Source of the DNA: DASUTB01 sp036374835
GTDB lineage: Bacteria > Actinomycetota > Actinomycetes > Jiangellales > Jiangellaceae
DNA: 5,013 nucleotides
Direction of reading: 5' to 3'
Assembly: GCA_036374835.1 (NCBI GenBank)
Contig: DASUTB010000124.1
Location: 1 to 5,013, forward strand
The notes beneath the pieces are model-generated. The model worked only from the letters and a program-made list of their open reading frames with translations. It searched no databases and was not told the DNA's origin. Both the position numbers and the translations under genes were made by a program. Numbering within the stretch: position 1 is the stretch's first letter; every line of letters starts with the position of its first letter. Below, one piece after another: positions 1 to 4,999 of this stretch.

Positions 1-171
1 AAAGGTTTGCTTCACCATCTCGCCGACCGCGCGGTCGGGTTCGAAGTTGTCTTTGCCACCGAGCCAGTAGTTCCAGATGAGCGCCGAATGCGGTATGTCC
101 GTATTGAGGTCGGACGGGGGCGACTGCTCAGGAGTGTTCGTCATCCAAGCTGGGGATTCTTCGGTCGGCAC
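1..171 (-). CDS. DUF574-family SAM-dependent methyltransferase, N-terminal part (cut by window edge)
   Basis: This is the first 57 codons of a gene that continues beyond the left edge. The visible protein carries the family signature NYWLGGKDNFEPDR at about residues 34-47. By eye, 38 of 57 residues match the complete paralogue at 285-1115, including every residue from 33 to 57. Methyltransferases of this family (DUF574, Methyltransf_19) use S-adenosylmethionine; substrates are generally unknown. The SAM-binding motifs lie outside the window. I chose the GTG at 171 because AGGAGG sits 7 nt upstream and because the paralogue has the same GTG and the same AWM motif at residues 8-10; an internal ATG at 144 lacks that support. 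The next gene upstream on this strand is its paralogue, 113 nt away, and a separate promoter copy lies between them. Family assignment is firm; whether the rest of the gene is intact cannot be seen. Confidence 0.88.
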   Translation of the reverse strand, partial: MPTEESPAWMTNTPEQSPPSDLNTDIPHSALIWNYWLGGKDNFEPDRAVGEMVKQTF

Positions 172-178
172 TGCCCGG

Positions 179-184
179 CCTCCT
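179..184 (-). promoter_or_regulatory. Shine-Dalgarno site of the edge methyltransferase
   Basis: On the minus strand this reads AGGAGG, a full anti-16S match, with a 7-nt spacer to the GTG at 171. It decides the GTG start over the downstream ATG at 144. The slightly longer sequence GTAGGAG (186-180) is complementary to the CTCCTAC loops of the hairpins near the right end of the window. Confidence 0.75.
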
Positions 185-225
185 ACTAATGGGGGGGGTG
201 AGGTCCTCGGATGGTGCGGAGACCA

Positions 226-255
226 AGCCTACAGTCTGTTCCTTGGCCGAAAGAT
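226..255 (-). promoter_or_regulatory. Probable promoter of the edge methyltransferase
   Basis: On the minus strand there is TAGGCT (231-226), an actinobacterial TANNNT-type -10, preceded after 18 nt by ATCTTT (255-250), which ends the conserved 12-mer GATCTGGATCTT (262-251). The same arrangement and spacing occur upstream of the paralogous methyltransferase. The predicted start of transcription is about 220, giving a leader of roughly 50 nt. The -35 match to TTGACA is poor, so the case rests on conservation between the two copies. Confidence 0.45.
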
Positions 256-284
256 CCAGATCGGGTGTGACTGTTCGGGGCGCG

Positions 285-1115
285 CTAGGGCTTGCGCCCT
301 ACGCCGCCGAAACCGTCAATATTTGCCGGCGGACCAGAAGCCGGGTCGGGCCGCCACTCAGAGAGTCGTACAACGCCCGGGTCTACCAGTTCCAGGCCGT
401 CGAAGTAGCCGGCGATCTGTTCCGGGCTGCGCAGGTGGTAGGGAATCGGAGCGGTCTCGTTGTACTGGCGCATGGACTCGACGCCGGCTTCGTTTGTATC
501 GGCGCCGTCCGAGATCGTCAAATAGCTGCCGGACGGTACCGCGTCCATGATCTGTCGGACGATCGATCGCGCTGCTTCGTAGTCTTCGACGTGGGCCAGG
601 ATCCCGAGAAACATGACCGCGATCGGACGGTCGAAGTCGAGCAGCTCGCCGGCCGATCGCACGATCTTCTCGGACTCGGCCAGATCAGCCTCGACGTACT
701 TGGTTGCGCCCTCAGGTGTGCTGGTGAGTAGTGCGCGGGCGTGGACCAGCACGAGCGGATCGTTGTCGACGTAGACGATCCGAGATTCTGGCGCGACCCG
801 TTGAGCCACTTCATGGGTGTTGTTCGCGGTGGGTAGCCCGGTGCCGATGTCCAGGAACTGGCGAATACCGGCCTCGCCGGCCAGGTAGGTCACCGCCCTG
901 CCGAGGAACGCGCGCGATTCGCGAGCCTCGGTCACGATCTCCGGAAAGGTCTGCTTCACCATCTCGCCGACGGCACGATCGGGTTCGAAGTTGTCCTTGC
1001 CGCCGAGCCAGTAGTTCCAGACCCGGGCCGAGTGAGGCACCGACGTGTCGATGCCGGGCGCAGGCGGATGGTCGGAGGTGTTCTTCATCCAAGCTTGCGC
1101 ATCGTCGGTCGCCAC
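285..1115 (-). CDS. DUF574-family SAM-dependent methyltransferase
   Basis: The product is a 276-residue cytosolic Rossmann-fold methyltransferase of the DUF574 (Methyltransf_19) family, full length for that family. Visible motifs in order are the signature NYWLGGKDNFEPDR (34-47), the SAM-binding motif I DIGTGLPT (89-96), motif II YVDNDP (115-120, acidic residue expected to bind the SAM ribose), ADL (143-145), a hydrophobic strand VMFLGILAHVED (167-178), and the C-terminal GGVGRKP. I place the start at the GTG at 1115: GGAAGGA lies 8 nt upstream and the edge paralogue starts at the equivalent GTG. An in-frame start at 1184 would add 23 unrelated residues and overlap the putative promoter. The family is heavily duplicated in actinomycetes and its substrates are mostly undefined, so none is proposed. 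It lies between a DUF952 gene upstream and its own tandem copy downstream. Confidence 0.92.
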   Translation of the reverse strand: MATDDAQAWMKNTSDHPPAPGIDTSVPHSARVWNYWLGGKDNFEPDRAVGEMVKQTFPEIVTEARESRAFLGRAVTYLAGEAGIRQFLDIGTGLPTANNTHEVAQRVAPESRIVYVDNDPLVLVHARALLTSTPEGATKYVEADLAESEKIVRSAGELLDFDRPIAVMFLGILAHVEDYEAARSIVRQIMDAVPSGSYLTISDGADTNEAGVESMRQYNETAPIPYHLRSPEQIAGYFDGLELVDPGVVRLSEWRPDPASGPPANIDGFGGVGRKP

Positions 1116-1123
1116 AGTTCCCG

Positions 1124-1130
1124 TCCTTCC
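1124..1130 (-). promoter_or_regulatory. Shine-Dalgarno site of the complete methyltransferase
   Basis: On the minus strand this is GGAAGGA with an 8-nt spacer to the GTG at 1115. It supports that start over the longer reading frame. Confidence 0.65.
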
Positions 1131-1171
1131 CTGCTCATGCCGTGAGGTCATCGCGTGATGGCGCGGCCACC

Positions 1172-1201
1172 AGACTACACGCACGGTTTCCGCGCCAAGA
1201 T
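1172..1201 (-). promoter_or_regulatory. Probable promoter of the complete methyltransferase
   Basis: On the minus strand TAGTCT (1177-1172) is a TANNNT-type -10. An 18-nt gap separates it from ATCTTG (1201-1196), which overlaps the 12-mer GATCTGGATCTT (1208-1197) that is identical upstream of the edge paralogue. The -10 is 56 nt upstream of the GTG at 1115 by inner edge (55 nt in the other copy). It lies in the 123-nt gap after the DUF952 gene, so the methyltransferase is probably transcribed independently. Confidence 0.45.
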
Positions 1202-1238
1202 CCAGATCCGTATTCCCGCAGTGCCGAACCGGGGACGG

Positions 1239-1586
1239 TCAGAAACGGAATCGACCTTCTGCCGAAAAGCCTGCCGGCCGGACTTCCATGACCCACGCCG
1301 GGTCGATCGGGCCGTAGATGTGCGGGTACCTCTCGCCGCATCCGCCGTCCTCGACCACAACAGGTGTTCCGGCGGCCTGGATCGCCTCCTCGTCCATCAC
1401 CAGGACGCAAAGCTCATCATCCGCATCGGCGTAGAAGGACTCGGCAATTGCTGCGAGTTGGTCTGGGAACGACGCATGGATGAAACCCACCTGATCGACC
1501 GTCGCGTCCCGCGTCGAGATGCGGTACTCGCCGCTGCTGCGCGCGGCGTCCCAATCGGCCCGCCGCGCAAGATGCAGAATCGTCAC
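1239..1586 (-). CDS. DUF952 family protein
   Basis: The product is a 115-residue cytosolic protein matching DUF952 over its whole length. Hallmarks are an N-terminal ILHLARRADW (residues 3-12) with His5, GEY (19-21), the motif GFIHAS (34-39) and the C-terminal block ERYPHIYGPI (85-94). The biochemical role is not established. I recall DUF952 being grouped with the ADP-ribosyltransferase fold, in which the conserved His and Tyr would contact NAD, but that is remembered family knowledge and not shown here. Some databases label members glutathione S-transferase-like, which I would not rely on. The start is a GTG at 1586 with no good Shine-Dalgarno site; a TAGGTT hexamer lies exactly 7 nt upstream, which suggests leaderless translation. 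It sits 78 nt after the S66 peptidase gene and 123 nt before the methyltransferase. Confidence 0.85.
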   Translation of the reverse strand: MTILHLARRADWDAARSSGEYRISTRDATVDQVGFIHASFPDQLAAIAESFYADADDELCVLVMDEEAIQAAGTPVVVEDGGCGERYPHIYGPIDPAWVMEVRPAGFSAEGRFRF

Positions 1587-1593
1587 AAGCTTG

Positions 1594-1599
1594 AACCTA
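1594..1599 (-). promoter_or_regulatory. Candidate leaderless -10 element of the DUF952 gene
   Basis: On the minus strand TAGGTT is followed by 7 nt (CAAGCTT) and then the GTG start. This TANNNT-N7-start layout is typical of leaderless actinobacterial genes, where transcription begins at the start codon. No convincing -35 is visible. A perfect 5-bp inverted repeat, GTTTG-GGG-CAAAC (1620-1608), sits just upstream. Confidence 0.45.
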
Positions 1600-1607
1600 C
1601 TATGATC

Positions 1608-1620
1608 GTTTGCCCCAAAC
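1608..1620. repeat. 13-bp inverted repeat in the DUF952 promoter region
   Basis: GTTTG and CAAAC arms flank a 3-bp centre. On the minus strand the repeat occupies the -35/spacer region, 8 bp upstream of the TAGGTT hexamer, a position where a repressor or activator site could act. It could equally be chance or a remnant of a weak stem after the S66 peptidase stop; no U-tract follows. Confidence 0.25.
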
Positions 1621-1664
1621 TGCCTGGGTCGGGTCTGGCGACGCCGGCCAAGGTGGCTCAGAAT

Positions 1665-2714
1665 TCAGCGATAGTCGGCCCAGATCTTGTGATCGATCCC
1701 GTCAACGGTGATCTCGCCGCCGTACGGCAGGATCCATTGGGGTCGGGTGTGGCCGAACGGTACCCCGACACAGACGACCGCGTCGGGGTTGTAGCGGCCG
1801 ACCACCTCGATGGCGGCATCGCGCTGCGCGGCACGGTAAGCGGCTCGCTCTGATGCCGATGGCTTCTTCTCGAAGTTCGATGCCGGCGGCCGGGCGACGA
1901 GCACCGCGTCCGCCGCAGCCAGCAGACCACGTTCGCCCAACGAACGCAGGATCCAGCCGAACTCCCGAGCCGGGATGATCTCCTCGCTCGTCTCGAGAAT
2001 CAGCACACCACCTTCGAGCACCGCCGGATCAGCCGGAAATCGTCCGGCAGTTAGCAGCCATTGCACGACCTCGAGGCAGCCACCCCAAGTCGTACCGGTC
2101 ACGCTGCGAGCAGGACCAGCCCAGACCCACGGCTCGGTTGGCTCGCGTTCGCCATACGTCGTGAGCGCCGCTGGGTCCGCCCAGTCGAGGCCCATATCCT
2201 CGGACGCACCGGGTTCGATGATCTCCAGCCGTTCGCCGGTCAGCAAAGCGGCCCGTAACGCCGTGCGGTGGCACTCGTCGACCGCCGGCCCGGGGCCTAG
2301 ATGCACCTGTGTCGAGCCACCGTGAAAGCCGGCGACCCCCAACGTCCACAGCCACGAGAGCAGGTTCGTGTTGTCGCTGTAGCCCAGAAACGGCTTCGGA
2401 TCCGCCCGCACGACGGCGGCGTCGAGGTGCGGAATCACGGTGATCTGATCCTCGCCACCGATCGTCGCGAGGACGGCCCTGATCTCGGGGTCCGCGAACG
2501 CGGCGTTCAGGTCGGCCGCCCGATCGCGAGGTTCGGCATCGACCCGACGAGTCGTCGGATACTCGACGGGGATGAGGCCGGTGACCTCGGTCAGCCGCCG
2601 CATCGCCTGTTCATGCACGGCAGGCGCGACGCCCGGCGCTGCGAACGACGGGGACAGAACGGCCACCTTGTCACCACGGCGGGCCTTTGGCGGATGCACC
2701 AACTCGAGAGTCAT
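1665..2714 (-). CDS. S66 family peptidase, MccF-like / LD-carboxypeptidase
   Basis: The product is a 349-residue serine peptidase of family S66, close to the usual MccF length. It has no signal peptide, so it should act in the cytosol. The catalytic serine is expected at Ser113 in FLGYSDNTN (109-117), with Glu241 in ILETSEE (239-245) and His322 in PFGHTRPQ (319-326); this is the S66 Ser-Glu-His triad in the right order and spacing. TIGGEDQ (84-90) and HGGSTQVHLGPG (131-142) are further conserved blocks. GYSDNTN and LETSEE fit the MccF-like subgroup, which cleaves peptidyl- or aminoacyl-nucleotides such as processed microcin C, better than the LdcA subgroup that trims murein tetrapeptides. No microcin biosynthesis genes are in view, so a general detoxification or recycling role is possible. 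The ATG at 2714 has no clear Shine-Dalgarno site. It is divergent from the lipoprotein gene across 160 bp. Confidence 0.9.
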   Translation of the reverse strand: MTLELVHPPKARRGDKVAVLSPSFAAPGVAPAVHEQAMRRLTEVTGLIPVEYPTTRRVDAEPRDRAADLNAAFADPEIRAVLATIGGEDQITVIPHLDAAVVRADPKPFLGYSDNTNLLSWLWTLGVAGFHGGSTQVHLGPGPAVDECHRTALRAALLTGERLEIIEPGASEDMGLDWADPAALTTYGEREPTEPWVWAGPARSVTGTTWGGCLEVVQWLLTAGRFPADPAVLEGGVLILETSEEIIPAREFGWILRSLGERGLLAAADAVLVARPPASNFEKKPSASERAAYRAAQRDAAIEVVGRYNPDAVVCVGVPFGHTRPQWILPYGGEITVDGIDHKIWADYR

Positions 2715-2874
2715 GCCGTGATTTCACCACTTGCCGCAACTTCAGACGGCATTCAGGGCGGCAGCGTTCGGTACGACGCTCGTCAAACGAAGGGCCGACC
2801 GCCCGATGGCCGGTTCGCACCTCGTCGTAGCGTATGCGGTGATCACTCAAGATCGGAGGAGGAGGCCCCACGGG
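2715..2874. promoter_or_regulatory. Divergent intergenic region between S66 peptidase and lipoprotein genes
   Basis: This 160-bp gap must carry the promoters of both outward-facing genes. On the plus strand TAGCGT (2828-2833) could be a -10 for the lipoprotein gene, and GTGATCAC (2839-2846) is a perfect palindrome just downstream of it that could be an operator. On the minus strand TGAAAT lies 6 nt before the ATG of the peptidase and could be a leaderless -10. None has a good -35 partner, so exact sites are uncertain. Confidence 0.35.
2855..2865 (+). promoter_or_regulatory. Shine-Dalgarno site of the HtrA-like lipoprotein
   Basis: GGAGGAGGAGG is a triple-repeat purine run; the last AGGAGG is 9 nt before the ATG at 2875. 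It selects this start, whose product begins with a good lipoprotein signal, over upstream in-frame starts that would add 48 residues before the signal peptide. Confidence 0.75.
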
Positions 2875-3864
2875 ATGCGAGCGTCGGTATCGGTGATGGT
2901 TTGGTCGTTTGCGCTCGGTCTCATCCTGACCGCTTGCTCGAGTTCCCCTGATGCTGAGGGGTTGTCAACCGCGCCGGCGGCAGCTGACTCACCGAGCACA
3001 CTTGAGCCGTCGCAGGAAGGTGCGGATGAGCCTGGCACCGGACCCGAGGAGAGTTTTGTTCGAGTCGAGACCGAGCAAGCTGCCGGCCTTGGCGTTGTCG
3101 TGACGGCCGACGGGTATGTCTTGGCCAGCGTCGATGTGGTGAACAGTGCTGACGGTGGCTTGCTCGATGTCGTATTTCCCAGCGGTGAAAAGGTCGATGC
3201 CGAAATCGTCGGCAGGGACCCGCAGAGTCGTCTTGCCGTGGTACGGGCCGACGGTGTGCAGGATCTGACACCGGCGGTCTTCGGTAGGAGCGATGCCGTC
3301 GAAGTCGATGACGAGGTGCGGTTGTCGGGCGGGCCGATGGATCCGGACCAACAGGCGGTCGGCGTCGTGCGTGCGATAGACCGGATCATCGATGGTTCGG
3401 TCATGATTGAGATCGGCTTTGAGACGACGGCACCAGTCGGTGGAGCTCCGCTGATCAACAGCGATGACGAGATCGTGGGAATCCTCATGACGACGAGCAC
3501 GACGGTCGGCGGTGACGAACTCGAGATCGGCTACGCCGTACCGTCCGACGTCGCCAGCCGGATCGCGACTGAACTCATCGAGACCGGACGGGTGGTGCGT
3601 CCGTACCTTGGCGTGCAGGTCGGCGAAACAGAGGGCGGTGGTGCACTTGTGCACGAGGTCATCGCCGAGAGTCCGGCAGACGAGGCCGGGCTACGCGCCG
3701 GCGATGTGATCAACCGGCTCGGAGACGAACCGATCGATGGGCCCGATGCGCTTGTCTTCGCGGTTCAGTCCAGCCGGGTAGGTGACGGACTCCGCCTCAC
3801 CTACACGCGCGACGGCACCGGGCAGGAGATCATCGTCGTACTCGGTGGGGCGTCGTCTCAATAG
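2875..3864 (+). CDS. HtrA/DegP-like PDZ lipoprotein lacking the catalytic triad (predicted pseudoprotease)
   Basis: The product has 329 residues. Residues 1-20 form a signal peptide ending in the lipobox LTAC with Cys21, so it should be lipid-anchored on the outer face of the membrane. A Ser/Pro/Glu-rich linker (about 22-60) leads to a trypsin-like S1C domain (about 60-235) and a PDZ domain (about 242-325, starting RPYLGVQV). The S1C domain keeps the HtrA framework: GLGVVVTADGYVLA (71-84), DPQSRLAVV (115-123), APLINSDDEIVGI (191-203) and IGYAVPSD (218-225). The active-site positions differ, however. The His of the usual NHVV is Asp87 (SVDVV), the Asp of the usual TDLAV is Arg119 (SRLAV), and the GNSGGP block reads PVGGAP (187-192), placing Gly189 at the serine. 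It therefore probably binds peptides or senses envelope state rather than cleaving. The following gene starts 43 nt downstream. Confidence 0.88.
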   Translation: MRASVSVMVWSFALGLILTACSSSPDAEGLSTAPAAADSPSTLEPSQEGADEPGTGPEESFVRVETEQAAGLGVVVTADGYVLASVDVVNSADGGLLDVVFPSGEKVDAEIVGRDPQSRLAVVRADGVQDLTPAVFGRSDAVEVDDEVRLSGGPMDPDQQAVGVVRAIDRIIDGSVMIEIGFETTAPVGGAPLINSDDEIVGILMTTSTTVGGDELEIGYAVPSDVASRIATELIETGRVVRPYLGVQVGETEGGGALVHEVIAESPADEAGLRAGDVINRLGDEPIDGPDALVFAVQSSRVGDGLRLTYTRDGTGQEIIVVLGGASSQ

Positions 3865-3895
3865 CCAACCCGCACAGGTTGTCAGGGCGGCTAGC

Positions 3896-3901
3896 TAGGG
3901 T
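3896..3901 (+). promoter_or_regulatory. Candidate leaderless -10 (or weak Shine-Dalgarno) before the YjbR-HhH gene
   Basis: TAGGGT is followed by 6 nt and the ATG at 3908. It fits a TANNNT -10 for a leaderless transcript; its AGGG could also serve as a weak ribosome site at 7 nt. The two readings cannot be separated from sequence alone. No -35 at the right distance is clear. Confidence 0.35.
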
Positions 3902-3907
3902 CGCGCT

Positions 3908-4450
3908 ATGACCACGATCGCTCAACTCCGCAAGGCGGCGCTCGCGCTGCCCGAGGTGGAGGAAGGCACGCACTTCGGCATGGTGGCCTTCACCGTGCGC
4001 GGAAAGGGTTTCGCGTCGGTGACCAAGGACGGCGCGGTGCAGCTACAGCTGCCCGATGAAGTGGCCGAGGCTGCCGTCACCGAGCATCCGACCGGTGAAC
4101 GACTGGTCCGGATGGGCACACCGATCGGCGTCACGATCCCGCTGGCGGACATCGATGGCAAGCACCTGAACGCCCTGGTACGGCGGGCTTGGGCGGCACG
4201 GGCGCCAAAACGGTTGGTGGCGTCGCTCGACTCGGCCGAAGCGGCTGCCGACAGCGGGCAGAGTGTTGGTGATCTTCCTCGTGCTATGGGAAGGCCGGCC
4301 TTGCGCGCGCTATCGGGTGCCGGGCTGACGTCGCTCGAGAGTGTCACCGCCAAGAGCGAGGATGAGTTGCTTGCGCTGCACGGCGTCGGGCCGAAAGCGG
4401 TGCGCATACTCAAGGAGACGTTGGCCGACAGGGGCATGTCGCTGGCGTGA
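3908..4450 (+). CDS. YjbR/MmcQ-like protein with C-terminal helix-hairpin-helix domain
   Basis: The product has 180 residues in two parts. Residues 1 to about 105 match the MmcQ/YjbR family (DNA-binding double-wing-like fold): an N-terminal helix with LALPEVEEGTHFGMVAFTVRGKGFAS (12-37) and the strand-rich segment ending in HLNALVRRAWAARAPKRL (86-103). After an Ala/Ser-rich linker (about 105-120), residues 122-180 form a helix-hairpin-helix module like the RNA polymerase alpha C-terminal domain: LPRAMGRPALRALSGAGLTSLE (123-144) and LLALHGVGPKAVRILKETL (154-172), with the GVGPKA hairpin typical of non-specific DNA contacts. Two potential nucleic-acid-binding folds suggest a DNA-associated cytosolic protein, but no function is established for this family. 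It follows the lipoprotein gene by 43 nt on the same strand and could be co-transcribed or have its own promoter. Confidence 0.85.
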   Translation: MTTIAQLRKAALALPEVEEGTHFGMVAFTVRGKGFASVTKDGAVQLQLPDEVAEAAVTEHPTGERLVRMGTPIGVTIPLADIDGKHLNALVRRAWAARAPKRLVASLDSAEAAADSGQSVGDLPRAMGRPALRALSGAGLTSLESVTAKSEDELLALHGVGPKAVRILKETLADRGMSLA

Positions 4451-4480
4451 CGAGCTCGAGCGAGATCAAGATTGCACACC

Positions 4481-4543
4481 TGTGGACGAGCCGGTGGAAA
4501 ACCAGCCGTGATCTGTGGGCAACCGGCATGTGATTGTGGACGA
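4481..4543 (-). promoter_or_regulatory. Cluster of three DnaA-box-like 9-mers
   Basis: The plus strand reads TGTGGACGA (4481-4489), TGTGGGCAA (4514-4522) and TGTGGACGA (4535-4543). On the minus strand these are TCGTCCACA, TTGCCCACA and TCGTCCACA, each one mismatch from the actinobacterial DnaA box TTGTCCACA. All three face the same way, with starts 33 and 21 bp apart, roughly three and two helical turns. An AT-richer segment follows at 4552-4580. There is no dnaA, dnaN or rpmH in view, so this may be a chromosomal DnaA-binding site rather than the origin. Confidence 0.4.
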
Positions 4544-4716
4544 GCGCCTTGGCTACAAAGAATCTTGAAAATTCGGACGCTCTGGGGTTGCGCACCCGCC
4601 GGAAGAGGACTAGAAATCTCTCGTCACCAGAAATGGCGACCGAAGATCACCACAGTGAATCGGTTCCCTGGGAGCCGGACGGAGTGGAGGTCGCGGCCAT
4701 CGGCCCGTCGTTGGCC

Positions 4717-4722
4717 TAGGTT
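4717..4722 (+). promoter_or_regulatory. Possible -10 element upstream of the first CTCCTAC hairpin
   Basis: TAGGTT resembles the TANNNT -10 seen elsewhere in the window, and the run TGTATT overlaps its end. A start near 4730 would give a transcript of about 100 nt ending at the hairpin at 4793-4827. There is no clear -35, so this is weak. Confidence 0.2.
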
Positions 4723-4792
4723 GTATTTCAGGTGGCGATGTCACTGGTTTGCGGTGCCGAGCCATCGGAGTCGCGGCTGGGGTGGCATTGGG

Positions 4793-4827
4793 GAGGCCCC
4801 CTCTATCTCCTACATAGAGGGGGCCTC
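4793..4827 (+). terminator. Strong stem-loop, probable intrinsic terminator or sRNA 3' end
   Basis: The arms GAGGCCCCCTCTAT (4793-4806) and ATAGAGGGGGCCTC (4814-4827) pair perfectly over 14 bp around the 7-nt loop CTCCTAC. G-U and G-C pairs can extend it to 4790/4830. A short pyrimidine run TCTCTT follows on the plus strand, weaker than a classical U-tract, which is common in high-GC genomes. It is 340 bp after the YjbR-HhH gene, far for a simple gene terminator, so it may end a small RNA or serve an unseen transcript. Confidence 0.75.
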
Positions 4828-4964
4828 TCTTGTCCGCACTTCAAGTATGCCGCACGAGTTTCGGTGATTGCCAAAGCCGGCCGGAGAATTCATGGCCGTG
4901 TCGTGTATTGGTAACTGTTTTGTGGCCGTTCATCCCGTCGGCACGGCATATCCGATGTGTGCCG

Positions 4965-4999
4965 CGAGGCCCCTCCGTCTCCTACCCGGAGGGGTCCCG
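4965..4999 (+). terminator. Second related stem-loop with the same CTCCTAC loop
   Basis: CCCCTCCG (4970-4977) pairs with CGGAGGGG (4987-4994) over 8 bp around a 9-nt loop TCTCCTACC. Outer pairs G4969-T4995 and G4968-C4996, an A-C mismatch and two more pairs extend it to 4965-4999. It shares GAGGCCCC and the loop core CTCCTAC with the hairpin 173 bp upstream, while the stem differs yet still pairs. There is no U-tract within view. Confidence 0.6.

Larger units (their letters stand above)
4740..4999 (+). repeat. Putative diverged tandem repeat (two hairpin-ended units)
   Basis: The units 4740-4827 and 4911-4999 both begin with a similar 15-mer (GTCACTGGTTTGCGG against GTAACTGTTTTGTGG, 12 of 15 matching). 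Both reach a GAGGCCCC-led hairpin 53 and 55 nt later and carry CTCCTAC in the loop. The middle parts align only loosely. This is consistent with duplication of a small RNA or terminator element, but the short match lengths leave room for chance. Confidence 0.35.

Noticed and set aside
189..731. Plus-strand open frames opposite the methyltransferase
   Set aside because: They are shadows of the minus-strand gene, which has clear family motifs; their translations show none.
1116..1184. Longer methyltransferase reading from an in-frame start at 1184
   Set aside because: The extra 23 residues have no counterpart in the family, overlap the putative -10, and a better GTG with a ribosome site lies at 1115, matching the paralogue.
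2731..2874. Longer reading frame for the lipoprotein starting at 2731
   Set aside because: It would put 48 residues before the signal peptide; the ATG at 2875 has a strong Shine-Dalgarno site and yields a normal lipobox position at Cys21.
3866..3881. CAACC-loop-GGTTG stem after the lipoprotein stop as a terminator
   Set aside because: Only 5 bp with a 6-nt loop and no U-tract; too weak to call.
3879..3884. TTGTCA as a -35 for the YjbR-HhH gene
   Set aside because: It is close to TTGACA, but only 11 nt separate it from TAGGGT and no -10 lies at 17-18 nt.
4451..4580. Chromosomal replication origin
   Set aside because: Only three imperfect boxes and none of the usual neighbours (dnaA, dnaN, rpmH); kept only as a DnaA-box-like cluster.
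4633..4719. 28-codon open frame with an acidic product
   Set aside because: No ribosome site, no recognisable domain, and short frames are common in this GC-rich DNA.
4472..4867. 131-codon open frame across the right intergenic region
   Set aside because: It runs through the DnaA-like boxes and the perfect hairpin, its composition is rich in Arg, Trp and Pro, and it resembles no family I know.
4793..4999. 6C RNA, the known actinobacterial two-hairpin RNA
   Set aside because: That class has runs of C in the loops; here the C runs are in the stems and the loops are CTCCTAC, and the hairpins are more than 130 nt apart.
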